This document shows positions 22,020-31,524 of a DNA stretch of 64,000 nt, one piece after another. Source of the DNA: Variovorax sp. OAS795 (GTDB taxonomy: Bacteria > Pseudomonadota > Gammaproteobacteria > Burkholderiales > Burkholderiaceae_C). The translations under genes and the position numbers were made by a program. The stretch is taken from positions 2,852,001 through 2,916,000 of the forward strand of contig NZ_JBEPOH010000001.1 in NCBI RefSeq assembly GCF_040546685.1, given 5' to 3'. How positions within the stretch are numbered: the stretch's first letter is position 1; the number at the start of each line of letters is the position of its first letter. Below the pieces are notes generated by a model. That model did not search any database. It was given only the letters and a program-made list of their open reading frames with translations, and had not been told where the DNA came from.

Positions 22020-25000
22020 ATGACCATTCTCGAATCCGATATCAAGATCGTTGCCACGCAGGTGATGGATGACGTGCCCGAAGGCGGCGGCGCGCCGACT
22101 TCCAAGGTCATCGAAGACGGCGCGGCCAATGCCATCTTCAAGGACATCTCGGCCGTGGACCGCGCGCAGGGCGACGTGTCGATCATGAAGATTGCCGCGG
22201 TCATCCAGACCCTGAACACCGACACCGCGCTCGGCGGCGTCGTCATCATCTCGCGCCCGCCGGCCGACCCGAAGGTGAGCGCGACCCTGTTCGCGACCGG
22301 CGACTTCTTCGACCGCCGCGCGAGCATCCAGAACCGCATCGAGGCCTACACCTCGCCGGGCGAAGAGTTCAACGGCTATCTGCTGTCCAACCATGTGCAG
22401 GGCCAGCGCTCGCTGCAGATCTTCCAGCGCCCGGGCGCCACGCCGCCGAACATCAACGGCACGCTGCAGATCAGTGGCGGCGGAAAGACCGAGTACGTGC
22501 GCGTGTCGAAGGTCGATGTCGAGCAGCGCACCTACAGCTACACCTCGGGCGGCTCCTTCGTGGACTTCCCGGCGCAGGTGTGCGTCTGCGAGCTGGTGGA
22601 CGGGCTGAAGAACGACTTCAGCGGCACGCCGGCGAACCGCCTCTTCGAGCGCAGCGGCACCGCCGCGGCCATCAACAAGATGCTGGTCGCCAACGCCTCG
22701 AAGTTCTACGGCATTGCAACGCTCGCGGCCGACGTGCCGCAGGGCGCGTTCTCGGCCGTGGTGGATCGCATCGACACCCAGCTCGTGCCGAGCGCCACGA
22801 CCGAGATTCCCATCGTGGACACCAGCGCGGCGGGTTCGGCCATCTCGCTGGTGGCCTCGGGCACCGGCACCGTCTCGCTGACCACGGGCGTGGCCTTCGG
22901 CCCGAATTCGATCATCGTCGTGGGCAATCCGATCTATCCCGGCTCGCTGTCGGTCGGCACGACCGCCGGCACGCTGACCGACGACGGCGGGCGCCTGAAG
23001 CTCGGCGCGCTGACCATCGGCAGCGTGAACTATGCCGGCGGGTCGATGAGCTTCGCGAGCGATGCCCCCGCGATCACCGGGAACAAGACCATCGGCTTCC
23101 GGCCCGCCGGTGCGCCGATCCAGCTGGCCGACTCCGCTTCCATCGTGGTGACCGTCGAGAGCCGGCGCATCAACTATCCGCTCACGATCCTGCCGCCGCC
23201 GGCGCCGGGTTCGCTGCGCGTGGCCTACCGCGCCGGCGGCAACTGGTACGAGCTGGCCGATGACGGCGGCGGGCGCCTGGCGGGCAGCAGCTCCAGCATC
23301 GGCAGCGGCACGGTGGACTATGCGACCGGCACGGCGCTGCCCACGCTCGGCGTGCTGCCCGATGTGGGCAGCGAGGTGGTCTACACCTGGGCGGCCAAGG
23401 TCAACTACAAGGACCGCAGCGGCGTCCTCACCGCGGCGCTGTCGATCCTGCTCGCGCTCGACCACCAGGCGGCGCAGGCCGGCACGGTGTCGGTGGACTG
23501 GAACGACGGCACCGCCCGGCACGCGACCGACAACGGCAGCGGCGCGCTCGCGGGCGACGCCACCGGCCCGGTGTCCTATGCGGGCAGCACCATCGAGGTC
23601 AAACCCAACTTGCTGCCGGGCTCGGCGGTCGCGTTCACCGTGGGCTACAGCCACGGCGACCCGGCGACGAAGACCTTCGCGGCGCCGGCGCGCAATGTCG
23701 ATGGTTCGATCACGCTCAATCTCGGGCAGACCAACATCGCGCCGCGTTCGCTCGCGTTGGATTGGAACCTCGTGCTGCAGTCCACCGGCGGCGTGCCGGC
23801 CGACCAATGGGTGCCACAGAACTTCGCGGCCACCAAGACAGTGACCGACGACGGCGCGGGCAGCCTGAAGGACGGGCTCGGCGTCTCGTTCGGCACGCTC
23901 GACTATGCCGCCGGCGTCGCGACGCTGTTTCCCGAGGCCATCGTCACGGTGGCCGTGCCGCAATGGTCGGTGAACCAGCTCGGCATTCTGGGCACCGTGC
24001 TGTCGCCGAACCTGCCCGGCGCCTACCGCAACACGCTCACGGGCTACACCTATGCGCCGCTGGCCGCGTCGCTGCCGACCGACGCCTCGGCGCTGGTGTC
24101 GGCGAGCTTCCGAGTGGTGGGGGCAGGCACAACCAAGACGCAGGTGTTCAACCAGCCGAAGCTCTCCATCCGTCTGCTGCCGAACTTCAGCGAGCCGGGC
24201 GTGCCGGGCACGGTGAACTTCACGCTCGGCGGGAAGACTTACTTCGACCGCGCCGGCGCGCTCTACACCGACCTCGACCCGGCGACCGGCGCCGCCACGC
24301 TGGCGGGCACCTACGACTATGCGACGAACATCGCATCGCTGAACGCCTGGCCGGCCGCGGCGTCGAGCACCGTCACGGTGAACAGCCTGCTCACGACCCT
24401 GGACGGCCAGCCGGTCGAATACGTGGTGTTCCGCACGCCCGTGGCGCCGATCAGCCCGGGCTCGCTGCAGCTGCTCGCCACCAAGCTCAACGGCGGCACC
24501 ATCAACGTGACCGCCGATGCCGCAGGCTTCATCAACGGCACGAACGTGCACGGCACCTTCGACCATGCGACCGGTGTCGGCAAGGTGCGCTTCGGCGATT
24601 GGGTGACCGCGGCGGGCAATGAGAGCGCGATCTGGTACGACCCGGACGCCATCGGTTCGGACGGCAAGATCTGGAAGCCGGTCCCGGTCTTCGCCAGCAC
24701 CATCCGCTACAACGCGGTGGCCTTCATCACCTTGCCGGTGGATGCGACGCTGCTGGGCCTCGATCCGGTGCGCCTGCCGGCCGATGGCCGCGTGCCCATC
24801 TTCCGCAAGGGCGAACTCGCGGTGATCCACAACACCAGGCGCCTGCCGCCCGCCGTGGTCGCGAACGGGCAGACGCTGAGCGCGGGGCGTGAGCGGCTCT
24901 CGCGCGTGCGGATCATCGGCGCCGATGGGGTGACCATTGAAACCGGCTACACGCGCAACGCCGATGCGGGGACGGTGACCTTCACCGATGTATCGAGCTA

Positions 25001-25601
25001 CGCGCAGCCGGTGGTCTACGAGCACCGCATCGAGGACATGCTCACCGTGTCGGATGTGGGCATCGATGGTCGCCTCGCGTTCGCCGGCCGCATCTCGCAC
25101 GACTACACCGCCGGCGAGAGCTACGTGAGCAGCGGCCTGCGCATGGGCGACGTGAAGGCGCGTGTCTCGCTGTTGTTCGATCAGCAGTCGTGGAGCGGTG
25201 CGTGGTCGGACACCCTCATCGGCAGCGCCGCCGATGCCACCTTCAATGACATCGATCACCCGATCACGGTCACCAACAAAGGCGCGGTCACCGAACGCTG
25301 GCGCATGCAGATCAACAACGGCGGCACGACCTACAACCTCATCGGTGAGCACGTCGGCCAGATCGTGACCGGCCAGAGCATGAGCGCGGACTGCTCGCCG
25401 CTCGGCCCCTCGGGAGTGCCCTACATGACGATCCCCGCGGCCGGCTTCGGCAATGGCTGGCCCGCCGGCGCGCTCATCCGCTTCAACACCATCGCTGCGA
25501 CGTTCCCATTCGTGCCCATCCGCACCGTGCAGATGGGCGCCGAGACGGTGCTCGACGACAGCTTCGAAATTCTGGTCCTCATCGGCGTGGACCGTCCCTG
25601 A
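22020..25601 (+). CDS. Large tail tip / fibre protein with six tandem beta modules (1193 aa)
   Basis: The largest gene of the window. The first about 300 residues are unique (ESDIKIVATQVMDDVPEGG start). From about residue 305 to 860 a module of 70-150 residues recurs six times, each starting PGSL/PGTV-like (near 306, 395, 486, 574, 728 and 811) and containing DDG-x-G-x-L and G-T-x-DYATG-like elements. The C-terminal part (RVSLLFDQQSWSGAWSDTLIG, GASVPYMTIPAAG-like) resembles a receptor or baseplate component. Repeated beta modules are common in phage fibres and change readily to alter host range. Function inferred from position. Confidence 0.75.
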   Translation: MTILESDIKIVATQVMDDVPEGGGAPTSKVIEDGAANAIFKDISAVDRAQGDVSIMKIAAVIQTLNTDTALGGVVIISRPPADPKVSATLFATGDFFDRRASIQNRIEAYTSPGEEFNGYLLSNHVQGQRSLQIFQRPGATPPNINGTLQISGGGKTEYVRVSKVDVEQRTYSYTSGGSFVDFPAQVCVCELVDGLKNDFSGTPANRLFERSGTAAAINKMLVANASKFYGIATLAADVPQGAFSAVVDRIDTQLVPSATTEIPIVDTSAAGSAISLVASGTGTVSLTTGVAFGPNSIIVVGNPIYPGSLSVGTTAGTLTDDGGRLKLGALTIGSVNYAGGSMSFASDAPAITGNKTIGFRPAGAPIQLADSASIVVTVESRRINYPLTILPPPAPGSLRVAYRAGGNWYELADDGGGRLAGSSSSIGSGTVDYATGTALPTLGVLPDVGSEVVYTWAAKVNYKDRSGVLTAALSILLALDHQAAQAGTVSVDWNDGTARHATDNGSGALAGDATGPVSYAGSTIEVKPNLLPGSAVAFTVGYSHGDPATKTFAAPARNVDGSITLNLGQTNIAPRSLALDWNLVLQSTGGVPADQWVPQNFAATKTVTDDGAGSLKDGLGVSFGTLDYAAGVATLFPEAIVTVAVPQWSVNQLGILGTVLSPNLPGAYRNTLTGYTYAPLAASLPTDASALVSASFRVVGAGTTKTQVFNQPKLSIRLLPNFSEPGVPGTVNFTLGGKTYFDRAGALYTDLDPATGAATLAGTYDYATNIASLNAWPAAASSTVTVNSLLTTLDGQPVEYVVFRTPVAPISPGSLQLLATKLNGGTINVTADAAGFINGTNVHGTFDHATGVGKVRFGDWVTAAGNESAIWYDPDAIGSDGKIWKPVPVFASTIRYNAVAFITLPVDATLLGLDPVRLPADGRVPIFRKGELAVIHNTRRLPPAVVANGQTLSAGRERLSRVRIIGADGVTIETGYTRNADAGTVTFTDVSSYAQPVVYEHRIEDMLTVSDVGIDGRLAFAGRISHDYTAGESYVSSGLRMGDVKARVSLLFDQQSWSGAWSDTLIGSAADATFNDIDHPITVTNKGAVTERWRMQINNGGTTYNLIGEHVGQIVTGQSMSADCSPLGPSGVPYMTIPAAGFGNGWPAGALIRFNTIAATFPFVPIRTVQMGAETVLDDSFEILVLIGVDRP

Positions 25602-25622
25602 TTCGCAAAAGGAAAAACTCTC

Positions 25623-26807
25623 ATGGCCTCCGTGGTGGACACCAGCGTCAAGCATTTCGGCAACTTCATGGGCGCGGCTGCGCCCGTCATCAACGGCGTG
25701 GCGGGTTCGGTGATCGCCGCCATCGACGCTTTCGCGGTCAACGGCTTCGACCTCAAGAACGCGACCAGCCTCGTGGTGTCGGGCGGCGTCGCGACGCTGG
25801 CTTTCACGGGCTCGCACAGTGCGCGGCTCGACACCGTGATCGTCGTGGCAGGCAGCAGTGTCGCGGCGCTCAACGGCGAACAGAAGGTGACCGCGGTCGA
25901 GGCCGGCATCGTGCGATTCGCCACAGCGGCGCCGGACGGCGCAGCGGGCGGGGCGATCACTTTCAAGATGGCGCCGCTGGGCTTCGTGAAGACCTTCACC
26001 GGCGTCAACCTTGCGACGTTCAAGCCGAGTTCGCCGCAGGCCAGCGGCTTCACGCTGCGGGTCGATGACGCGCTGGCGAACTACGCACAGGTGCGCGGCT
26101 ACGAACAGATGTCGGACGTGAACACCGGCCTGAAGCAGTTCCCGCCCGTGGCACTGGTCACGAGCCAGACCTGGGGCAAGTCGGATGCCGCCAGTGCCGC
26201 GGCCCGCAACTGGTGGGCCTTCGGCGACTCGCGCGGCTTCTATCTGTGCATCGCGCCGAGTGCCAATCAGGCGCTCAACAGCCAGTGCTTCTACTTCGGC
26301 GACCTGAACGCCTACAAGAGCGGCGACGCCTTCGCCTGTGTCCTCAACGCTTTCCCCGGACTCACGCCCCACACCACGGGCAGCACCGTGAACGGATGCG
26401 TGGGCGTCAGCAGCCGGGGCACCACGGCCGGTGGTGTCGCACGGGCCTCCAACGGCGTGGGCGGCGGCCAGTTGAATTACTCGGTGGGGTCTGCAGGCTT
26501 CGGGACGGACGTGTACAGCGGCGGCACCGGTTATGGGCTCGGAACCTACCCGAACCAGGCCGACAACTCGCTGATGACCCACAAGCTGCTGTCGTACCAG
26601 TCGGTGAACAGCGCCTTCCGCGGGTCCTATCCGGGCCTCCTGCACCTGCAGCAGTCCGGCGCGAGCAATGCATTCGCGCCGGGAGACATCGTGGACGGGA
26701 CCGGCGCACTGGCCGGCCGCCGGCTGCTGGCCGTGCGGGTCGGCCCGCCCGCCACCGCCGCGGCCGGCGTGGTCTTCTTCGACATCACCGGCGGCTGGAG
26801 AGACTGA
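25623..26807 (+). CDS. Tail protein, unknown (394 aa), likely fibre or receptor-binding
   Basis: AAAGGAAAA precedes ATG 25623. N-terminal about 130 residues are beta-rich (ATSLVVSGGVATLAFTGSHS); the remainder is Gly/Ser/Asn-rich with aromatic residues (NWWAFGDSRGFYLCIAPSAN, GGTGYGLGTYPNQADNS), a composition seen in phage tip proteins that contact the host surface. The C-terminus VGPPATAAAGVVFFDITGGW may be a beta-strand assembly element. No family recognised. Confidence 0.7.
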   Translation: MASVVDTSVKHFGNFMGAAAPVINGVAGSVIAAIDAFAVNGFDLKNATSLVVSGGVATLAFTGSHSARLDTVIVVAGSSVAALNGEQKVTAVEAGIVRFATAAPDGAAGGAITFKMAPLGFVKTFTGVNLATFKPSSPQASGFTLRVDDALANYAQVRGYEQMSDVNTGLKQFPPVALVTSQTWGKSDAASAAARNWWAFGDSRGFYLCIAPSANQALNSQCFYFGDLNAYKSGDAFACVLNAFPGLTPHTTGSTVNGCVGVSSRGTTAGGVARASNGVGGGQLNYSVGSAGFGTDVYSGGTGYGLGTYPNQADNSLMTHKLLSYQSVNSAFRGSYPGLLHLQQSGASNAFAPGDIVDGTGALAGRRLLAVRVGPPATAAAGVVFFDITGGWRD

Positions 26808-26810
26808 CCG

Positions 26811-28226
26811 ATGGCGGCCTCACGCTACTGGCGCGCGATCAACTTCGAGACCTACGGCAGCGTCGGTCTCGAAGTCAGCGAGCTGCAGCTCTACTACAAC
26901 GGCGTGCGCGTGGACGTGGGTGCCACCATCACGGCGTCGATGGCGCCCGCGAGCGGTGCCCTGGCGGCGCTGCAGGACGGCAGCGCGGCGGTGGCGGTCG
27001 CATGGGATGCCGCAACGGTCAAGAGCCCGGGCTTCGCGATCTATTTCGACCTCGGCCCGGGTGTCACGGCGGATGTGGATGCCGTGCGCGCGGGCGGTGG
27101 ATCGGCGCAGGCCAAGATGGTCGCGTCCTTGGTGCTGCAGAACTCGACCGATGGCATCACCTACGACAGCAATGTCCCCATCGGCCGCTTTCCGTGGCCC
27201 GGTGTCAACACCCTGAACCCTGCGCCGGCGCAGACCCTGCAGGCGCTCGGCGCCGAGACGTTCGCGACGGGCATTCCTTCGGGGTTCGCCAGTGTTCTGA
27301 CCGACGCCGCCACGCTGACGCCGGTGTGGGACTCGGCCTCGCAAGCGGTGGATCTGGATGCGACCGGCTTCAATTCGGCGTGGATGTTCGGGCTGTTCCC
27401 GGCCGTCAACGGGCTGCGGGTCGAGCTCGATGTCGAGATCCTCACCGCCAACTACGGCAACAACGGCATGCTCGGCGCGGTGTTCAAGGGCGGGCCGCAA
27501 CTGCTGCAGAACATGTTCCAGCACGCGGCGGCGCCGCAGGCCATCGCCTCGGCGCGCTCGCCCAGCGCCACCACGCTGGGCATTTCCTTCGTGGACTTCA
27601 CGACGAACTCGCTGCCGGTCGCGCTGCCCAGCTCGGGGCTGCACACCTACGTGATGACCAGTGCGCCCAACAGCAGCGGCACGCGCGACTACACGATGAG
27701 CGTCGATGGCGCCGGCGTGGCGTTCACGCACGGGCAGACCGATGGCACGGCGATGCTGACCGGCGGAATTTTCCTGCGCTCGTGCAAGGTCCGCTTGCAC
27801 GCCGTGCGCGTCTATCAGATCGTCTCGGGCGGCAGCATGCTGCCGATGACCCGGCCGGTGCGGTCGCTCGCGCTCGACCTCATCCCGCCGGTGCAGGCGG
27901 TCGATGCATTCCGCGTGCGCTCGACCTATGCGGACATCGACCGCAAGGACATCGAGTGGGGCGGCAAGGGCCGGGTGCGCGGATTCACGCTCGACTATGT
28001 GAACCCGGTGAACAAGCCGTATCAGGCGTTTGTGCGTCTCGTGCGGGAAATCGACGGGCAGGTGATTCGCGCCGCGTGGTCGGGCGCCGATGGCAGCTAT
28101 GACTTCCAGCGCATCGACGAGACGCAGAGCTATTCCGTCGTCGCCTACTACGCCGCGCACGGCAAGCAGGCGGAGATCGCGGACGGCCTGAGCCTTGCCA
28201 ATGGCAAGGTGGAGCTGATGGCATGA
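26811..28226 (+). CDS. Tail protein with discoidin-like N-terminus (471 aa)
   Basis: N-terminal about 140 residues begin SRYWRAINFETYGSVGLEVS and ELQLYYNGVRV, the pattern of phage proteins with F5/8 (discoidin)-like carbohydrate-binding folds. The middle is a jelly-roll-like region (DLDATGFNSAWMFGLFPAVN), and the C-terminus (VRLVREIDGQVIRAAWSGAD, YDFQRIDETQSYSVVAYY) resembles a small Ig-like domain. Binding to surface glycans is a reasonable inference. Its stop overlaps the next start as ATGA. Confidence 0.68.
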   Translation: MAASRYWRAINFETYGSVGLEVSELQLYYNGVRVDVGATITASMAPASGALAALQDGSAAVAVAWDAATVKSPGFAIYFDLGPGVTADVDAVRAGGGSAQAKMVASLVLQNSTDGITYDSNVPIGRFPWPGVNTLNPAPAQTLQALGAETFATGIPSGFASVLTDAATLTPVWDSASQAVDLDATGFNSAWMFGLFPAVNGLRVELDVEILTANYGNNGMLGAVFKGGPQLLQNMFQHAAAPQAIASARSPSATTLGISFVDFTTNSLPVALPSSGLHTYVMTSAPNSSGTRDYTMSVDGAGVAFTHGQTDGTAMLTGGIFLRSCKVRLHAVRVYQIVSGGSMLPMTRPVRSLALDLIPPVQAVDAFRVRSTYADIDRKDIEWGGKGRVRGFTLDYVNPVNKPYQAFVRLVREIDGQVIRAAWSGADGSYDFQRIDETQSYSVVAYYAAHGKQAEIADGLSLANGKVELMA

Positions 28227-28633
28227 ACGTGCTCGCGATCAACGCCATGCTGCAGGGACCGGGCCTCCTGGCCTATCTGGGCGAGGGCGCGCGCTTTCTG
28301 GTCTTTGGCGGGCTGCAGCCGGCGGAAGGCGGCGCGGCCACCACGCTGCTGGCCGCGGCCATGCTCGCGCTGCCGGCGGGTGCGGTGGCTGGTGGGCAGC
28401 TCGCGCTCGCGCAGGCCGACAGCGCGGGCGACCTGGCGCTTGCGACCGGCATCGCGACGTGGGGCCGTGTGGAGCTGGCGGACGGCACCTGGGTGGCCGA
28501 CTTCAGCATGAGCGGGCCTTCGGGCGCGGGTCAGGTCAAGCTCGTGGTGCAGAGCCCGCCCGAGGGCGATCCCGAGGCGAAGCTCTATCAGGGCGGAACC
28601 TTCTTCATCGGCGCGGTGGTCTTCGGTGGTTGA
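28223..28633 (+). CDS. Small tail protein, unknown (136 aa)
   Basis: An Ala/Gly-rich protein beginning MNVLAINAMLQGPGLLAYLG, with a beta-rich second half (WGRVELADGTWVADFSMSGP, QVKLVVQSPPEGDPEAKLYQ). ATGA overlap with the upstream gene and an 8-base overlap with the downstream GTG start show operon coupling. Not recognised; may be an adaptor between fibre and hub proteins. Confidence 0.65.
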   Translation: MNVLAINAMLQGPGLLAYLGEGARFLVFGGLQPAEGGAATTLLAAAMLALPAGAVAGGQLALAQADSAGDLALATGIATWGRVELADGTWVADFSMSGPSGAGQVKLVVQSPPEGDPEAKLYQGGTFFIGAVVFGG

Positions 28634-30515
28634 CGACCTCGTTTTCCGGAAGCCGCCGCGCGGCGGGCCGCCGAACATCCTTGTCTTCGGCGAGCCGCAG
28701 GAGCCGGCCAGCGCCGCCTATGCGCTCGGGCGCATCCCGCTGCCTGGCTTCATGGTGTCCGGCGCCGCGGTGGCCACGATGCCGCCCTATGCGACGGCCC
28801 GCGGCGCGATCCCGCTGCCGGCGTTCATGGTGCGGGGCAGCGCGAAATACTCGAGTGCGGTGTCGCGCCCGCTCGTGGGCAAGGCGTCGGCCCGCTGGCA
28901 GATCGCGCGACAGATCGAAAGCGGCGCGCTGGCGCGGCACCAGGTGGCTGCACCCGCGCGTGCCTACCGCGCGACCGCCTGGCAGAAGGCCGCGCCGCTG
29001 GCTTCGGGGGCCGCAACGGCCTGGCAGGACGTGCTTCGCACGAGCAACGCGGCGGCGCTGCGGTATCAGGCGGCCAGCCAACTGGGCGCCGCGGCCCTGC
29101 TGCGCCATCAGGAGGCGGTGCGGATGCGCGCCGGCGGCGCGTCACGCTGGCAGGAAGCCGTGCGCGTGGCGACGGCGCCGGTCGGCATCCGGCATCAGGA
29201 GGCCGAGCGGTTGCGCCGCGGCGTGCGCGCGCGCTGGCAGGAGGCCGTGCACGCCGAGCGGCACCACGGGACGGGCTTCGGCGTGGCGGCCCAGCTCGAC
29301 ATCGGGCGCGTGTCGCGCTGGCAGGCGGCCATGGCGCCGCTGCCGGGCCGGTCGGTCATCGCGCCGCCGGTCGAGAACCCTTGCTACGAGCCCTCGACCA
29401 CGGTCGTTTTTAAGGGGCGGCAGACGTACAGCACGACGCTCATTTTTGTTTGCGAGCGGCATGGGTCGCCGCCCGGCACCGGGCAGACCGTGGTCGTGCC
29501 CGTCTTGGAGGTTTATTCCGTGGAAAACAGCATCGCGCTCACGCGCGTGGACAGTGGCGACATCATCGAGGCCCGAGGTTTCTCGATGTCGCTCGATGCC
29601 GACTCGTGGACCTGGCAATGGAGCGCGACGCTGCCGGGCTCAGAGCTGCCGCTGGTGCAGGAGGACGGCAACGGCGATCCAGCCGAGCTGCTCGCGATGG
29701 TCAACGGTGTGCCGTATCGGCTCGTGGCCGATGCCCCTGCTCGCGAGCGTCGCTTTGCCCGCGCGGAGGTGCGTGTGCGGGGCAAGGGCCGCGCGGCGCT
29801 GCTCGACGGGCCCTATGTGGCAGAGCAGCACTTTGCCTCTGCGGCGGGGCGCACGGCCGCGCAGCTCATGGCACTCGCCATGACTATTAATGGCGTTAAT
29901 AACGGCTGGGCCATCGACTACGGAGTCGGCGATTGGTTCGTGCCCGGGGAGACCTGGGCCTTTCAGGGCACGCCCATTGCGGCCGTGCTCGACATCGCGA
30001 CCGCAGCGGGCGCCATCGTGCAGCCGCACAACACCGACCCGACGCTGCGCATCCTTCCGCGCTATCCGGCTGCGCCGTGGATGTGGCACACGCTCACGCC
30101 CGACTACGTGCTGCCCGCCGATGTCGTGTCGGTCGAGGGCATCGAGTGGGTCCGGCGGCCCGCCTACAACCGCGCGTTCGTCTATGGCGCGTCCGGCTCG
30201 GGCGTGCGGGGCGATATCACGCGCAGCGGCACGGCCGGCGACTACGCCGCGCCCATGGTCGTGCATCCGCTCATGACGCACGCCGATGCCGTCATGCAGC
30301 GCGGCGTTGCGGAGCTGAGCAACACGGGCCGGCAGGCGCACGTCAGCCTGCGCATGCCGGTGCTCGCGGAGACGGGCCTGATTCTTCCCGGCTCGCTCGT
30401 GCGCTACGACGGCGGCGATGCCACGCGGCTGGGTCTGGTGCGCGGTGTCGCGCTCGATGAGGCCTGGCCGACGCTGCGGCAGACGCTCACCGTTGAAACG
30501 CATGTGGAGGCCTGA
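28626..30515 (+). CDS. Tail hub/baseplate-like protein with 14-residue tandem repeats (629 aa)
   Basis: GTG start inside the end of the preceding gene. Residues about 90-236 are ten consecutive units of 14 residues (one of 15) that begin R/A-W/H/Y-Q, for example RWQIARQIESGALA and RHQEAVRMRAGGAS; four heptads per pair suggest a long helical stalk. Ahead of them IPLPGFMVSG and IPLPAFMVRG repeat at about 37 and 62. The C-terminal about 380 residues (VFKGRQTYSTTLIFVCER, DSWTWQWSATLPG, ATAAGAIVQPHNTDPTLRIL) resemble phage hub proteins. The repeat is unusual. Confidence 0.75.
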   Translation: MVDDLVFRKPPRGGPPNILVFGEPQEPASAAYALGRIPLPGFMVSGAAVATMPPYATARGAIPLPAFMVRGSAKYSSAVSRPLVGKASARWQIARQIESGALARHQVAAPARAYRATAWQKAAPLASGAATAWQDVLRTSNAAALRYQAASQLGAAALLRHQEAVRMRAGGASRWQEAVRVATAPVGIRHQEAERLRRGVRARWQEAVHAERHHGTGFGVAAQLDIGRVSRWQAAMAPLPGRSVIAPPVENPCYEPSTTVVFKGRQTYSTTLIFVCERHGSPPGTGQTVVVPVLEVYSVENSIALTRVDSGDIIEARGFSMSLDADSWTWQWSATLPGSELPLVQEDGNGDPAELLAMVNGVPYRLVADAPARERRFARAEVRVRGKGRAALLDGPYVAEQHFASAAGRTAAQLMALAMTINGVNNGWAIDYGVGDWFVPGETWAFQGTPIAAVLDIATAAGAIVQPHNTDPTLRILPRYPAAPWMWHTLTPDYVLPADVVSVEGIEWVRRPAYNRAFVYGASGSGVRGDITRSGTAGDYAAPMVVHPLMTHADAVMQRGVAELSNTGRQAHVSLRMPVLAETGLILPGSLVRYDGGDATRLGLVRGVALDEAWPTLRQTLTVETHVEA

Positions 30516-30517
30516 GC

Positions 30518-30751
30518 ATGAGCCGCAATCCCTACAGCGTCTTTCTGGATCTGCTGCCGCCCAAGCGGCTGGTGATCGCAACCGTGACCGGCATCGACGG
30601 CGATGTCGCACGGCTGGTGCTGCCCGGTGGCGGCGTGCTGACCGCGCGCGGCGTGGGGCAGCGCGTGGTCGGCGCCGAGGTGTATGTGCGCGATGGCGTG
30701 ATCGAGGGCGATGCGCCCGCCGACATGCCGCCCGTGCAGTTCGAAATTTAA
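30518..30751 (+). CDS. Small tail-associated protein (77 aa)
   Basis: Begins MSRNPYSVFLDLLPPKRLVI two bases after the hub protein stop. A compact beta pattern (ATVTGIDGDVARLVLPGGG, GQRVVGAEVYVRDGVIEG) suggests an OB-like or beta-barrel fold; such proteins commonly end tail operons in betaproteobacterial phages. No known function. Confidence 0.65.
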   Translation: MSRNPYSVFLDLLPPKRLVIATVTGIDGDVARLVLPGGGVLTARGVGQRVVGAEVYVRDGVIEGDAPADMPPVQFEI

Positions 30752-30773
30752 GACGGAAGAGAAGAGGCACCTC

Positions 30774-31142
30774 ATGGACATGGGCGACATCGCCGGCAAT
30801 CCGATCGCACAACTTGCGTTCCTCATTCTCTCGGCCGCTGGCGGCTATCAGGTGTGGCGCAAGCAGCAGCCCACCGATGCGAAGGAGCGCGCTGATAGCG
30901 AAGGGCAGATTGCCGCGCTCGGGACGTGGAAGGAGCTGCTCGAAGGCGAGCGCGCCGCGCGCGTGAAGGCTGAAGAGCGGGCCGACAAGTTCGCGGCCGA
31001 GCGCAACGAAGCATTGAAAGAGCTGTGGGAGATGAAGGGACAGCTCAAGGCCATGAACGAAACCCTCGCCGCGCAGACCGCCGAGCTGGCCTTGCTGCGC
31101 GACCAGGTCCGCCAACTGAAGGAGCAACTGCATGCACAGTGA
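30774..31142 (+). CDS. Single-TM coiled-coil protein, lysis region (122 aa)
   Basis: One N-terminal membrane segment (PIAQLAFLILSAAGGYQVW, about residues 10-28) followed by a long charged coiled coil (ELLEGERAARVKAEERADKF, ETLAAQTAELALLRDQVRQL). GAAGAGG lies upstream of ATG 30774. It opens the lysis cluster ahead of endolysin and spanins, so a holin-like or holin-modulating role is possible; holins usually lack so long a coil, and it could instead be a membrane anchor. Confidence 0.6.
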   Translation: MDMGDIAGNPIAQLAFLILSAAGGYQVWRKQQPTDAKERADSEGQIAALGTWKELLEGERAARVKAEERADKFAAERNEALKELWEMKGQLKAMNETLAAQTAELALLRDQVRQLKEQLHAQ

Positions 31143-31524
31143 TTCGCACATCGATTCGGACCGCGCGGCGCTCGATGTCCTGCCGCGCGTGCGCCCCCCG
31201 CGCCCGTGGCGCCGGTTCTTCGAGACCGTGGGCGTCGTCGGGAGCCTGTTTCTCGGCGGTTTCGGCTCGGGCTACTTCTGGGCCGCGCGCAACGCAGAGG
31301 CGCAGATCACGCGTCAGCGCGAAGACCACCTGGCCGAGATTGCCCGGCTGCGCGAGGCCTTCGGCGACCGCCTTTCGTCTCTCACCGGCCGCGTCAACCG
31401 CGCGGCCGACACCGCGGCGAGTGCCGCGCAGACCGCGGGCGAGGCCGCCAGCACGGCGCAGACCGCCGCACAGACCGCCAACCAGGCCGCGAAGACCGCG
31501 GCGAAGGAACTCAAGAAACCATGA
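31132..31524 (+). CDS. Single-TM Ala-rich coiled-coil protein, lysis region (130 aa)
   Basis: Basic N-terminus (RVRPPRPWRRFF), one membrane segment (VGVVGSLFLGGFGSGYFW, about 36-53), then a coiled coil ending in an Ala/Thr/Gln repeat (AQTAGEAASTAQTAAQTANQ). It overlaps the preceding gene by 11 bases and the endolysin start by four. With the previous gene it forms a pair of small membrane proteins, perhaps holin and antiholin. This is inference from order only. Confidence 0.6.
   Translation: MHSDSHIDSDRAALDVLPRVRPPRPWRRFFETVGVVGSLFLGGFGSGYFWAARNAEAQITRQREDHLAEIARLREAFGDRLSSLTGRVNRAADTAASAAQTAGEAASTAQTAAQTANQAAKTAAKELKKP

Noticed and set aside
21984..26645. Minus-strand open frame of 1553 codons opposite the tail genes
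   Set aside because: His/Arg/Gly-rich composition without domains, exactly antisense to well-supported late genes; a usual artefact of high-GC codon bias.
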